Notes under the pieces: generated by a model
What the model was told of the DNA's origin: nothing
The model's input: the letters and a program-made list of their open reading frames with translations, nothing else
Database searches by the model: none
Shown: positions 1-6,981 of the stretch, piece after piece
Layout of the letters: every line of letters begins with the position of its first letter
How positions within the stretch are numbered: the first letter of the stretch is position 1
Made by a program: the position numbers and the translations under genes
From: Burkholderiales bacterium
Lineage (GTDB): Bacteria > Pseudomonadota > Gammaproteobacteria > Burkholderiales > Usitatibacteraceae
NCBI GenBank assembly: GCA_025936275.1
Contig: JAICTR010000047.1
Span: 1-11,020, forward strand
DNA: 11,020 bases
Direction: 5' to 3'

Positions 1-543
1 CCGAGCGAGATCCCCGGCGGCAAGGGCGATGGCGTTCCCGTCTCCTCGCTCGCCGAGACCGCGGGTACGCCGATCGTCGGCATGCTGGTGGGCGCGCCCG
101 AGACCGCGGTGCTCCTCGGCACGGCGGGCGGCAATGCGCTGCGCGCGAAGCTGGAAAATTTCGTCACCACGCGCAGCGCCGGCAAGCAGTTCGTGGGCAT
201 CGACGGCGACGACGCGCTGCTCGTGCCGTTCGTGGTTCCAGCGGGCGCCAGGGAAGTCGCGGCCCTCTCCTCGGAGGGCAAGCTGCTGGTGTTCCCGCTG
301 GAGGAAGTGCCCGAGCTCGCCAACGGCGGCAAGGGCGTGATGGCGATCAAGCTCCACGAAGGCGAGAAGATGCTCGGCATCGTGCCGGTCGCCGGCGCGC
401 TCAATATCGCGGCGTACGGCCGGGGCGACAAGCGCACCACGATCGCGGTGAATGCCGGATCGCTGGAGCATTACCGCGGCACCCGCGCGCGCAGCGGCCG
501 CGTGCTGCAGGCATTCCACAAGCGCGTCGAGGGCTTCGAATGA
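1..543 (+). CDS. parC: DNA topoisomerase IV subunit A (ParC), C-terminal part, 5' truncated by window edge
   Basis: The reading frame is open from base 1 and ends at TGA 541-543, giving the last 180 residues of a larger protein. They look like blades of the beta-pinwheel C-terminal domain of type IIA topoisomerases: repeated short strands with turns such as GGNALRAKLENF, ANGGKGVMAIKL and YGRGDKRTTIAVN, ending in an RSGRVLQAF tail. This domain binds and wraps DNA, while the catalytic tyrosine lies in the missing N-terminal part. ParC pairs with ParE to decatenate daughter chromosomes. The blade motif NGGKG resembles a degenerate GyrA box, which favours ParC over GyrA. GyrA is the alternative, but the short C-terminus with no acidic tail also points to ParC. 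The family assignment is strong; choosing ParC over GyrA is from pattern recognition. Confidence 0.88.
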   Translation, partial: PSEIPGGKGDGVPVSSLAETAGTPIVGMLVGAPETAVLLGTAGGNALRAKLENFVTTRSAGKQFVGIDGDDALLVPFVVPAGAREVAALSSEGKLLVFPLEEVPELANGGKGVMAIKLHEGEKMLGIVPVAGALNIAAYGRGDKRTTIAVNAGSLEHYRGTRARSGRVLQAFHKRVEGFE

Positions 544-565
544 ACGGAGAGGCCGGGGAGGGGGC

Positions 566-718
566 ATGTCGCGCCGCGTCCTGATCGTGATCGCGATCCT
601 CATCGCAGTGATCGCGCTCGGCATCGCCTCGAGCCTCAAGCGCGCGCTGAAGATGGGCGCGAGCTCCGCAGATCCCGATTCCGGCTCGCGGCATCCGCCC
701 GCTTCCGCGCCGCGCTGA
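566..718 (+). CDS. Small single-helix membrane protein, unknown function
   Basis: This is a 50-residue ORF starting at ATG 566, 22 bases after the parC stop, with purine-rich GGAG-type sequence just upstream. Residues 2-3 are basic (MSRR). Residues 5-22 (VLIVIAILIAVIALGIAS) form one strongly hydrophobic helix, followed by a basic stretch (SLKRALK) and a Ser/Pro-rich tail. The pattern fits a small inner-membrane protein, or less likely an uncleaved signal anchor. I do not recognise a family. Its close spacing suggests transcription with parC. Against a real gene: it is short, and nothing beyond the hydrophobic segment and spacing supports it. A longer in-frame start would overlap parC and is not favoured. 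Confidence 0.55.
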   Translation: MSRRVLIVIAILIAVIALGIASSLKRALKMGASSADPDSGSRHPPASAPR

Positions 719-736
719 TTTCGCTCTCTGCCGCCC

Positions 737-765
737 GCGAGAGGGGCGACAGCGCATGCGATAAT
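737..765 (+). promoter_or_regulatory. Possible promoter of tRNA-Arg(CCT)
   Basis: GATAAT at 760-765 matches the -10 consensus in five of six positions. It lies in an AT-rich patch in otherwise GC-rich DNA and would start transcription about six bases before the tRNA. The -35 region at 737-742 (GCGAGA) is poor. Low confidence without mapping data. Confidence 0.3.
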
Positions 766-777
766 TTCGCCCGCAGC

Positions 778-853
778 GCCCCGGTAGCTCAGTGGATAGA
801 GCAGCCCCCTCCTAAGGGGCAGGTCGCACGTTCGATTCGTGTTCGGGGCGCCA
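778..853 (+). tRNA. tRNA-Arg (anticodon CCT)
   Basis: All cloverleaf parts can be drawn by eye. The acceptor stem GCCCCGG (778-784) pairs with TCGGGGC (843-849) with one G-T pair. T8-A9 follow at 785-786. The D stem is GCTC (787-790) with GAGC (799-802). The anticodon stem GCCCC (804-808) pairs with GGGGC (816-820) around loop CTCCTAA, placing anticodon CCT at 811-813. The T arm is GCACG-TTCGATT-CGTGT. The discriminator is G850 and CCA is encoded at 851-853. It decodes AGG. The gene stands alone, with no second tRNA next to it. The 3' ends of tRNA-Arg genes are common integration targets, but I saw no second copy of this 3' end in the window. Confidence 0.97.
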
Positions 854-1048
854 TATCGACGTATCTTTGGAGCATGAGCTTCCCGGCGCCATCCCTCGCT
901 GGCGAATTCTTCGGTCCCCGGGATACGCAATGCATCGTCGCGGCGTGAGGCGCGGCACGCGCTACCATCTGCGGCCCGGCGCGCGCATCCACGATCGCGA
1001 CTTCGGCACGCCGAACATGCACCGGCATCGCCTGCTCGCCGCCTCACT

Positions 1049-1054
1049 TACAAT
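1049..1054 (+). promoter_or_regulatory. Possible -10 element just upstream of the FAD-protein gene
   Basis: TACAAT matches TATAAT in five of six positions. Transcription would begin about seven bases downstream, at or next to the GTG at 1062, so the message would be nearly leaderless. No convincing -35 is seen at the expected distance. Confidence 0.25.
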
Positions 1055-1061
1055 CGAGGCG

Positions 1062-2579
1062 GTGAGCTACCGCGAGCGCCCCGCAAATCCATCCCCGCCG
1101 CGACCCGGCGTCCTCGATGAAGGCCGTGCTCGCGTCGTCATCGTCGGTGGCGGATACACCGGCGCGGCGGTCGCGGTGCAGCTCGCCAATGCCGTGGGCG
1201 AGCGCATCGCGATCACGATCGTCGAACCGCGCGAAGAGGTCGGTTGCGGCATGGCGTACTCCACGCGCGACCCGGACCATCGCCTGAACGGCCCGCTCGA
1301 CAACCACCTGCTCGATCCGGCCCGCGCGGACGGGCTTCGCGAATGGTGCGCGCGCGAGGGAGTCCTCACGGCAGATCGCGATGCGCAGGCCGCGAACGGC
1401 GGAACGTACGTGAGGCGCGGCGATTTCGGCCGCTTCGTGGCATCGGCCGTTCGCGAGGCCGCCGCGCGTCCTGGAACGAGCCTGCGCCACCATCGCGCGA
1501 TGGCCCTCGGCGTCGAGTGTGCGGGGAAGGTCACGCACGTTATCGCCTCCGATGGCACGCGCTTCCCGGCCGACATGATGCTGATCGCCACGGGCAACGG
1601 CACGCCGCGGCTCCCCACGCTCTTCTCGCGCTTTGCGGGCGATTCGCGCGTGATCGTGAATCCGTTCGACGCCGAAGCGCTCGGGACGCTGCGGGCCGCT
1701 TCGCGCATCCTCCTCGTGGGGAGCGGTCTCACCGCGATGGATGTGACGGCGACGCTCCTGCGCCACGGCAAGCGGCATCGCATCGATGCGCTCTCGCGCC
1801 ATGGCCTGCGGCCCGCTGCGCACCGCGAGCGCGTCCCGGACCTCTCGCCCCTCACGCTGCTGGAGCGAATCGAAGGCCCGGTGCCGGAGTACGCCCTGCA
1901 TGCGCTCGGCGCGCGAAGCATGCGGGCGCTGTCGCGCGCGCTGCGCGAGCGCATCGCCGGCTCCGTGCATGCCGGGGCCGATTGGCGCGAAGCGTTCGAC
2001 GAGCTGCGCAACGTCGTGTGGCAGGTGTGGCCGCGCGTTCCCGCGGCCGAGAAGCGCCGGTTCCTGCGCCACCTGCGCATCCACTACGACACGTATCGAT
2101 TCCGCGTGCCGCCGCAGACTCGCGCGCGGGTGGAAAGCGCCGAGCGCAACGGGGAAGTCGGATTCCACGCGGGTCGCCTCGTCGGGATCGCCGCGAACGG
2201 GGATGCGCTGCGCATCGAATGGAAGGGCCGCGCGGGCGGCCACGACTCGAGCCACGATTACGATGCGATCGTGAACTGCACCGGCCTCGAGGCCGATTGC
2301 GGCGCGCGCTCGAACCCGTTTCTCGCGAGCCTCCTCGCGGCGGGCCTGCTTCGCCACGACGATTGCGGCTTCGGCTTCGCCGTCGATGCGCAGTGCCGCC
2401 CCATCGGCAGGGACGGCGAGGTCTCCTCGAACATGCGCCTCGTAGGCCCGCCTTCGGCGGGCACGCATGGCGATCCGCTCGGCGTGATCTTCATTGCCGC
2501 GCAGGTGCGGCGCGTGCTGCCTGGCGTGGTCGCGGCGCTCGGCCTCTCGACGGCGAAGCGCGAGGCCGCCGCGAATTGA
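1062..2579 (+). CDS. FAD/NAD(P)-binding protein of the YdhS-like type (COG4529)
   Basis: This encodes about 505 residues. A first dinucleotide-binding Rossmann motif is at residues 24-37 (RVVIVGGGYTGAAV), and a second nucleotide-binding motif at 220-227 (GSGLTAMD) is followed by ALSRHGLRP. Near the C-terminus are NCTGLEAD and GPPSAGTHGDPLG. This order is typical of the poorly characterised NAD_binding_9/YdhS flavoprotein family, whose members are predicted FAD-dependent oxidoreductases with unknown substrate. I see no transmembrane segment or signal peptide, so it is probably cytoplasmic. The start is uncertain. GTG 1062 is the last in-frame start before the Rossmann motif, leaving a 23-residue lead. 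ATG 1017 is in frame, and an opening as far as 867 is possible, but that upstream sequence resembles no part of the family. It ends 52 bp before the nitric oxide reductase gene, so the two may share a transcript. Confidence 0.85.
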   Translation: MSYRERPANPSPPRPGVLDEGRARVVIVGGGYTGAAVAVQLANAVGERIAITIVEPREEVGCGMAYSTRDPDHRLNGPLDNHLLDPARADGLREWCAREGVLTADRDAQAANGGTYVRRGDFGRFVASAVREAAARPGTSLRHHRAMALGVECAGKVTHVIASDGTRFPADMMLIATGNGTPRLPTLFSRFAGDSRVIVNPFDAEALGTLRAASRILLVGSGLTAMDVTATLLRHGKRHRIDALSRHGLRPAAHRERVPDLSPLTLLERIEGPVPEYALHALGARSMRALSRALRERIAGSVHAGADWREAFDELRNVVWQVWPRVPAAEKRRFLRHLRIHYDTYRFRVPPQTRARVESAERNGEVGFHAGRLVGIAANGDALRIEWKGRAGGHDSSHDYDAIVNCTGLEADCGARSNPFLASLLAAGLLRHDDCGFGFAVDAQCRPIGRDGEVSSNMRLVGPPSAGTHGDPLGVIFIAAQVRRVLPGVVAALGLSTAKREAAAN

Positions 2580-2631
2580 CGAGCGGCAATCGATCGGCGG
2601 CACCTTTCCATTGCGACGCGATCCCACGGGC

Positions 2632-4950
2632 GTGAGCCACGCCGCGCTTCCCCTCGCCGAAGAAGACGAAAGACCGCTGTCCCCCTGGTGGATCCGCGGC
2701 ATGGCGATCGTGATGGTCGCCGGATTCAGCGGCCTCATCCTCATCACGCTTCTCGCATATCGAAACGCGGCGCCCATTCCGGCGCGCGTCGTCGATCCCC
2801 AGGGCCAGGTGCTCTTCACCGCGGAAGACATCCACGCCGGCCAGGAGGTCTTCCTCAAGTACGGCCTGATGGACAACGGCACCATCTGGGGCCACGGCGG
2901 ATATCTCGGGCCGGATTACTCCGCCCAGGCGCTGCACACCATGGGCGAGGACACCGCGCATGGCATCGCGCGGCAGGAGTACGGTGCGCCCCTCGAATCG
3001 CTCACCCCGATGCAGCAGGCGGCGGTGCGCGCGCAGACGGTGGTCGAGATGAAGACCAATCGTTTCGACGCGTCATCCGGCACGCTTCGGCTCACCGCCC
3101 CGCAGTCGCAAGCGTATCGCGAGCAGGTCGGCCATTGGACCCGATACTTCCACGACTCCTCGCGTAACGGCGGGCTCAAGACCGACCTCATCACGGATCC
3201 GAACGAGTTGCGGCAGTTCACGTCGTTCGTCTCGTGGGCCGCCTGGGTGTCGGTCGCGCAACGACCGGGCGAGGAATACTCGTACACCAACAACTTCCCC
3301 TACGATCCGACGGTGGGCAACGTCCCCACGCCCGCGACCATCCTGTGGAGCGCGTTGAGCCTGCTCGTGCTGCTCGCGGGAATCGCCGCGGTGCTGCTCG
3401 TCTTCGGCCGCTTCGACTATCTGGGATGGATCACGCGCGGCCACCACGTGCATCCGCAGATGCTGCCGGGACGCTCGAGCCCCGGGCAGGATGCGCTCCT
3501 CAAGTTCTTCGTGGTCGTGGCGCTGCTCTTCCTCGCGCAGACGCTGGTGGGCGGCGCAACGGCCCACTACCGCACGGACGCGGCCAACTTCTACGGCCTG
3601 GACCTCGCCCGCGTCTTTCCGAGCAACCTGATGCGCACCTGGCACCTGCAGACCGCGATCTTCTGGATCGCGACCGCGTATGTCGCCGCGGCGCTGTTCC
3701 TCGCGCGCTCGCTCGGCAGGGCGGAGCCCGGCTGGCTCGCGCGCTGGGCGAACCTGCTCTTCGTCGCATTTGCAGTGGTGATCTTCGGCAGCCTCCTCGG
3801 CGAGTGGCTCGGCATCTCGCAGGAGCTGGGAAGCTGGTGGTTCTGGCTCGGCGACCAGGGCTGGGAATACCTCGAGCTGGGACGTATCTGGCAGTACCTG
3901 CTGGTCGCAGGGCTCCTCGCGTGGTTCGCGCTGCTCTGGAAGATGCTGCGCCCGAGCGGGCTCGCGAATCCCGCGGCGCGCCCGCTCGTCACGATGTTCC
4001 TCGTCGCCGCGCTCGCCATTCCCGTCTTCTACATCCCGGCGCTTTTCTACGGCGCGCGCACGCACTACACGGTGGTGGACACGTGGCGATTCTGGATCGT
4101 GCACCTGTGGGTCGAGGGCTACTTCGAGTTCTTCGCGACCACCGTCGTGGCCCTCACCTTCTATCAACTGGGCCTCACGCGCCGCAACGTGGCGCTGCGC
4201 GTGATCTACCTCGACGGCATCCTCTATTTCCTGGGCGGCGTGATCGGCACCGGCCACCACTGGTATTTCAGCGGCGCCACCAACGTGAACCTCGCGCTCT
4301 CGTCGATGCTCTCGGTGCTGGAAGTGGTGCCGCTCACGCTCCTCACGCTCGACGCGTGGGACTTCGTGCGCACCACGCGCGGCGAATGCGACGTCTGCGG
4401 CAAGGCGATCGCCATCCCGCACAAGTGGACGTTCTATTTCCTGATGGCGGTCGGTTTCTGGAACTTCGTCGGCGCCGGCATGTTCGGGTTGCTCATCAAC
4501 CTTCCCATCGTGAGCTACTACGAGACCGGCACCATCCTCGCGCCCAACCACGGGCACGCGGCGCTGATGGGCGTCTTCGGCATGCTCGCCATCGCGCTCA
4601 CCGTGTTCGTGCCGCGACAGACGAGCGACGACGCGCTCTGGGCGCGCATCGAGAAGCACGTGCGCACGGCCTTCTGGGGCACCAACATCGGGCTCGCGAT
4701 GATGATCGTGCTGAGCCTCTTCCCGGGCGGCGTGCTCCAGGTCTGGGACGTGATCCAGCACGGCTACTGGCACGCGCGCAGCTTCGACTACACCGGCCAC
4801 GGCATCTCGCACGTGCTGGAGTGGATGAGGCTTCCCGGCGACGCGGTCTTCATCATCTTCGGCGCCGTGCCGCTGCTGGTCGCGTGCACGAGAGCCTATT
4901 TCGGGATGCGCGCGCGCGTCGCATCCCATCCCTACGCGGCCGAGCCCTGA
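2632..4950 (+). CDS. norB: Quinol-dependent nitric oxide reductase (qNOR), large subunit
   Basis: This integral membrane enzyme reduces two NO to N2O with electrons from quinol. It has about 772 residues, the size of fused qNOR rather than the shorter NorB of cNOR. A first helix (residues about 24-43) is followed by a large hydrophilic domain typical of qNOR (DIHAGQEVFLKYGLMDNG, WGHGGYLGPDYSA). It has no CxxCH, so no haem c, as expected. About a dozen helices follow. Expected metal ligands are present: H338 (RTWHLQ) and H642 for low-spin haem b; H640 (NHGHAALMG) for haem b3; H491 (HLWVEG) and H542/H543 (GHHWYF) for the non-haem iron. E495 and E499 are also retained. A C-x2-C pair (C586, C589) sits in a loop. 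Start: GTG 2632 was chosen because family homology begins near residue 15; TTG 2611 and ATG 2494 are in frame but less likely, and no start has a strong Shine-Dalgarno. It could detoxify NO or serve denitrification; no other denitrification gene is visible here. Confidence 0.95.
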   Translation: MSHAALPLAEEDERPLSPWWIRGMAIVMVAGFSGLILITLLAYRNAAPIPARVVDPQGQVLFTAEDIHAGQEVFLKYGLMDNGTIWGHGGYLGPDYSAQALHTMGEDTAHGIARQEYGAPLESLTPMQQAAVRAQTVVEMKTNRFDASSGTLRLTAPQSQAYREQVGHWTRYFHDSSRNGGLKTDLITDPNELRQFTSFVSWAAWVSVAQRPGEEYSYTNNFPYDPTVGNVPTPATILWSALSLLVLLAGIAAVLLVFGRFDYLGWITRGHHVHPQMLPGRSSPGQDALLKFFVVVALLFLAQTLVGGATAHYRTDAANFYGLDLARVFPSNLMRTWHLQTAIFWIATAYVAAALFLARSLGRAEPGWLARWANLLFVAFAVVIFGSLLGEWLGISQELGSWWFWLGDQGWEYLELGRIWQYLLVAGLLAWFALLWKMLRPSGLANPAARPLVTMFLVAALAIPVFYIPALFYGARTHYTVVDTWRFWIVHLWVEGYFEFFATTVVALTFYQLGLTRRNVALRVIYLDGILYFLGGVIGTGHHWYFSGATNVNLALSSMLSVLEVVPLTLLTLDAWDFVRTTRGECDVCGKAIAIPHKWTFYFLMAVGFWNFVGAGMFGLLINLPIVSYYETGTILAPNHGHAALMGVFGMLAIALTVFVPRQTSDDALWARIEKHVRTAFWGTNIGLAMMIVLSLFPGGVLQVWDVIQHGYWHARSFDYTGHGISHVLEWMRLPGDAVFIIFGAVPLLVACTRAYFGMRARVASHPYAAEP

Positions 4951-4988
4951 GCCGGCGCGCCTTTCCCACTCATTTCCAGGAGGTCAAC

Positions 4989-5567
4989 ATGAACCATGCT
5001 CCGATCCTGAAAACACTCCTCGTGGCGCTCTTTTCGATCGGGTTGGCGGGCGCCGCCTCGGCCCAGGCCGCGGCCAAGGCCGGGAAGATTTCCCGCCACG
5101 ATCGCCAGTTCATCGAGAACGCCGTGCGCTCGAACATGGCCGAGTACGAGCTCGGCAAGCTCGCGGAGCAGCACGCCGCCAGCCCCGAAGTGAAGCAGTT
5201 CGCCGAGCGCATGGTGAGCGACCACGGCAAGGCGGGCGAGGAGCTGCGCGAGGTGGCGCAGCAGAAGGGCATCACCTTGCCGGACAGGCCGAAGCACGCC
5301 GAGAAGCGCGAGATGGGCAAGCTCGCGAAGTTGAGCGGCCCGCAATTCGATCGCGAATACATCGACCACATGGTGAAGGACCATCGCAAGGGCGTGAAGG
5401 AATTCCAGGAGGAAGCGCAAAAAGCGAAAGACCCCGAGGTGAAGAAGTCCGCCGAGCAGATGCTGGCGACCTTGAAGGAGCACCTGCAGATGGCCGAGCA
5501 GGCGCAAGCGGCGATGGGCGGCGGAAAGAGCCGGGCGCGGACCGAAGAGAAGTCGGGCCGCCAATGA
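4989..5567 (+). CDS. Exported DUF4142 protein (ferritin-like helical fold)
   Basis: This encodes 192 residues starting at ATG 4989, behind a perfect Shine-Dalgarno AGGAGGT (4978-4984). That suggests strong translation independent of norB, whose stop is 38 bp upstream. Residues 1-26 form a signal peptide with a basic start, a hydrophobic core (TLLVALFSIGLAGA) and an ASA-QA cleavage site, so the protein is probably periplasmic. The mature part is rich in charged helices and contains two similar segments: MVSDHGKAGEEL at residue 75 and MVKDHRKGVKEF at residue 128. This is the duplicated helical pattern of DUF4142 proteins, predicted to adopt a ferritin-like bundle. The tail (GGGKSRARTEEKSGRQ) looks disordered. 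Function is unknown; members are often linked to stress, but nothing here shows metal binding directly. Confidence 0.9.
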   Translation: MNHAPILKTLLVALFSIGLAGAASAQAAAKAGKISRHDRQFIENAVRSNMAEYELGKLAEQHAASPEVKQFAERMVSDHGKAGEELREVAQQKGITLPDRPKHAEKREMGKLAKLSGPQFDREYIDHMVKDHRKGVKEFQEEAQKAKDPEVKKSAEQMLATLKEHLQMAEQAQAAMGGGKSRARTEEKSGRQ

Positions 5568-5649
5568 CCGTCGGTCGCATGCGCCCCGATCGGCGCCGGG
5601 CCGCATGGAGGATCATGCGGTCGGCGACGCCGGGGCGAGGCCTGCCATC

Positions 5650-5859
5650 ATGAAGCTCGAGGTCGGCGATCACGTGACGTGGAACTCGGAAGCCGGGCAC
5701 GTGAGCGGAACCATCACGAAGGTGCATACCAGCGACGTGGACTACAAGGGCTACGTGCACCACGCGAGTCCCGATGAGCCGCAATACGAGATCAAGAGCG
5801 ACAGGAGCGAGCACGTCGCCCTTCACAAGGGCGGCGCGCTGAAGAAGCTCGCCCGCTGA
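5650..5859 (+). CDS. Small DUF2945 (Hva1/TUDOR-like) protein
   Basis: This 69-residue protein closely follows the DUF2945 pattern: a GDHVTWNSEAGHVSGTI beta segment, then KVHTSDVDYKGYVHHA, DEPQYEIKSDRSEH and ALHKGGALKKL. The family forms a small TUDOR-like beta barrel and is predicted cytoplasmic; its bacterial role is not established. Start: ATG 5650 has a GAGG at 5637-5640 with a nine-base spacer, and homology begins at its second residue. The in-frame ATG at 5605 would add 15 residues that do not fit the family. It lies 82 bp after the DUF4142 gene and 29 bp before the DUF2231 gene, so co-transcription is likely. Confidence 0.9.
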   Translation: MKLEVGDHVTWNSEAGHVSGTITKVHTSDVDYKGYVHHASPDEPQYEIKSDRSEHVALHKGGALKKLAR

Positions 5860-5888
5860 GTCTGCGCAAACTCGAAAGGAGCATCGCC

Positions 5889-6485
5889 ATGGCGCTACAT
5901 CTGCAGGAGTTGCACCCTGCCCTCGTCCATCTTCCGGTCGCGTTGTTGCCGCTTGCGGTCGGCTCCGACCTGGTCGGGGCCATCACGGGGCGTCAGGCGT
6001 TTCGCACGTTCGGGCGCCAGGCGATCGGCCTCGCGGCACTCGGTGCGGTCGGCGCGGTCGTGACGGGCCTCATCGCCGGCGAGGAAGTCAACGTCGAGGG
6101 CCGCGAGCGCGACATGCTGATGACGCATCGCAACCTCAACGTCACCGCGATGGCGGTAGCGCTCGCGATGGCCACCTGGCGGCGCAAGCATGACGCGCCG
6201 GCGCCGGCATACCTCCTTGCGGGACTCGCGGGAATCGGTGTCGTGTCGTACACGGCTTACATCGGCGGGCAGCTCGTCTACATGCACGGCGTGGGCGTCG
6301 ACCCGGCCAAGGGCGTGTGGAGGCCGGACGCGCCGCAGCTCCGGCGAAGGCAGTGGTGGGCTTTCCTGCGCGAGGCGATCGTCGATGTCTGGCACGGCAT
6401 CCGTCACATGGGCGAGGAGCTGGCGCAGGGCAAGGTGGTGCCGGCATTGATCAAGCCGCGGCGCGACTCGGCAAACGATCCTTGA
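5889..6485 (+). CDS. DUF2231 integral membrane protein
   Basis: This encodes 198 residues starting at ATG 5889, behind AAGGAG eight bases upstream. It begins with the family signature HPALVHLPVALLPLA. Four hydrophobic segments can be seen, at about residues 10-32, 43-65, 80-97 and 104-125, followed by a soluble C-terminal part with Trp and basic residues (RRRQWWAFLREAI). The DUF2231 family is predicted to be an inner-membrane protein, and the conserved His residues in the first helix have led to suggestions of haem or metal binding, which is unproven. It is the last gene of the block that begins at or before norB. The stop is 39 bp from the end of a convergent gene, and I see no clear stem-plus-T-run terminator between them. 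Confidence 0.88.
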   Translation: MALHLQELHPALVHLPVALLPLAVGSDLVGAITGRQAFRTFGRQAIGLAALGAVGAVVTGLIAGEEVNVEGRERDMLMTHRNLNVTAMAVALAMATWRRKHDAPAPAYLLAGLAGIGVVSYTAYIGGQLVYMHGVGVDPAKGVWRPDAPQLRRRQWWAFLREAIVDVWHGIRHMGEELAQGKVVPALIKPRRDSANDP

Positions 6486-6524
6486 TCGCGGCCTGCTTCC
6501 CGGCAATCGCTGGCGTCGTGTGAA

Positions 6525-6931
6525 TCAAGACGCGGCGAGCCGCCGCCGGCTCACCCAAGCCACGACGGAGATCGCGACCCAGACCGTGCTCCTGAGCGCC
6601 ATCGCGACCACCGTGCGGTGCTCATACGCCCCGCCGAGCATCACGTGCGCGGCGAACGCGGCGTACACGACGAGCGTCGCGGCCGCGATGGCGAAGGCGA
6701 GCGCCGCGCCCCAGCGGCGGCGCAGCCACAACCCCGCGCCGGCCGCCACGTAGGCGAACCCCGCGAGGAAGTTGAACCACAGCACGAACGGCACGTACTG
6801 GCCTGCCGCCGGCGCGCCGCCTCGCCGCCGAAGAGCACCGTGCCGCCCTCCTTCAGCGTGACCAGGCCAAAGGCGACCGCCACGATGGCGGCCGTCGCGA
6901 ACGCGATCCCGCGACCGCCCGCCCTTTCCAT
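6525..6931 (-). pseudogene. Small four-helix membrane protein split by an apparent single-base frameshift
   Basis: Reading leftward, a start at ATG (complement of 6929-6931) is preceded by a good Shine-Dalgarno GGAGGG (complement of 6938-6943, six-base gap). The first frame gives MERAGGRGIAFATAAI, a hydrophobic helix, then LKEGGTVLFGGEAAR; after that it turns into Arg/Cys-rich nonsense and stops at 6641. A second frame begins sensibly as PAAGQYVPFVLWFNF and continues through three more hydrophobic helices to TGA at 6525-6527, with no start codon of its own before GTG 6794. One extra base within about 6801-6823 (for example a C restoring CGC-CCG) would join the two into a protein of about 135 residues. 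I do not recognise a named family with certainty. The break may be a real mutation or an assembly error in GC-rich sequence. Confidence 0.75.
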
Positions 6932-6947
6932 TTGGATCCCTCCGGCG

Positions 6948-6981
6948 TTGCAGTGGAACTCAATTCGGACTAATATAGTCC
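6948..6981 (+). promoter_or_regulatory. suf operon promoter with IscR-type-1-like operator
   Basis: GGACTA (6967-6972) and TAGTCC (6976-6981) form an inverted repeat around a three-base centre. The core GACTAATATAGTC fits the IscR type-1 consensus GACTRWWWYAGTC at every position. A possible promoter is TTGCAG (6948-6953), 17 bases, then TAATAT (6971-6976), placing the -10 inside the operator. The element lies 25 bases before the start of an Rrf2 regulator gene, which fits autorepression by the Fe-S-loaded regulator. On the other strand the same element holds TATATT, a possible -10 for the divergent membrane gene. The operator is well supported; the exact hexamers are less certain. Confidence 0.7.

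Noticed and set aside
732..748. Hairpin CGCCC/GGGCG between the small membrane protein and the tRNA as a terminator
   Set aside because: The stem is only five pairs with no T-run after it, and stems of this size are common by chance at this GC content.
874..948. A 24-codon ORF (ATG 874 to TGA 948) behind the tRNA
   Set aside because: GGAG sits only one base before the ATG, there is no recognisable product, and such short frames are expected by chance in GC-rich DNA.
2599..2614. Possible sigma-54 promoter before norB (GGCAC ... TTGC), as in NorR-controlled genes
   Set aside because: The GG and GC dinucleotides are separated by 12 bases instead of the required 10, and there is no NorR enhancer site in the short gap.
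2580..2631. FNR/Dnr or NsrR site upstream of norB
   Set aside because: No TTGAT-N4-ATCAA or NsrR-like AT-rich palindrome is present in the 52-bp gap; any control site must lie further upstream or be degenerate.
1044..2885. Very long open frames on the minus strand opposite the FAD-protein and norB genes (also 3073-4929 and 7197-8738)
   Set aside because: Their translations are Arg/Ala/His/Glu-rich with no motif, and the + strand carries clear protein families; they are antisense shadows of high-GC codon use.
6449..6487. Inverted repeat GATCAAG/CTTGATC around the DUF2231 stop
   Set aside because: Seven-base arms with a 25-base loop and no T-run; too weak for a terminator, and the partly coding position argues for chance.
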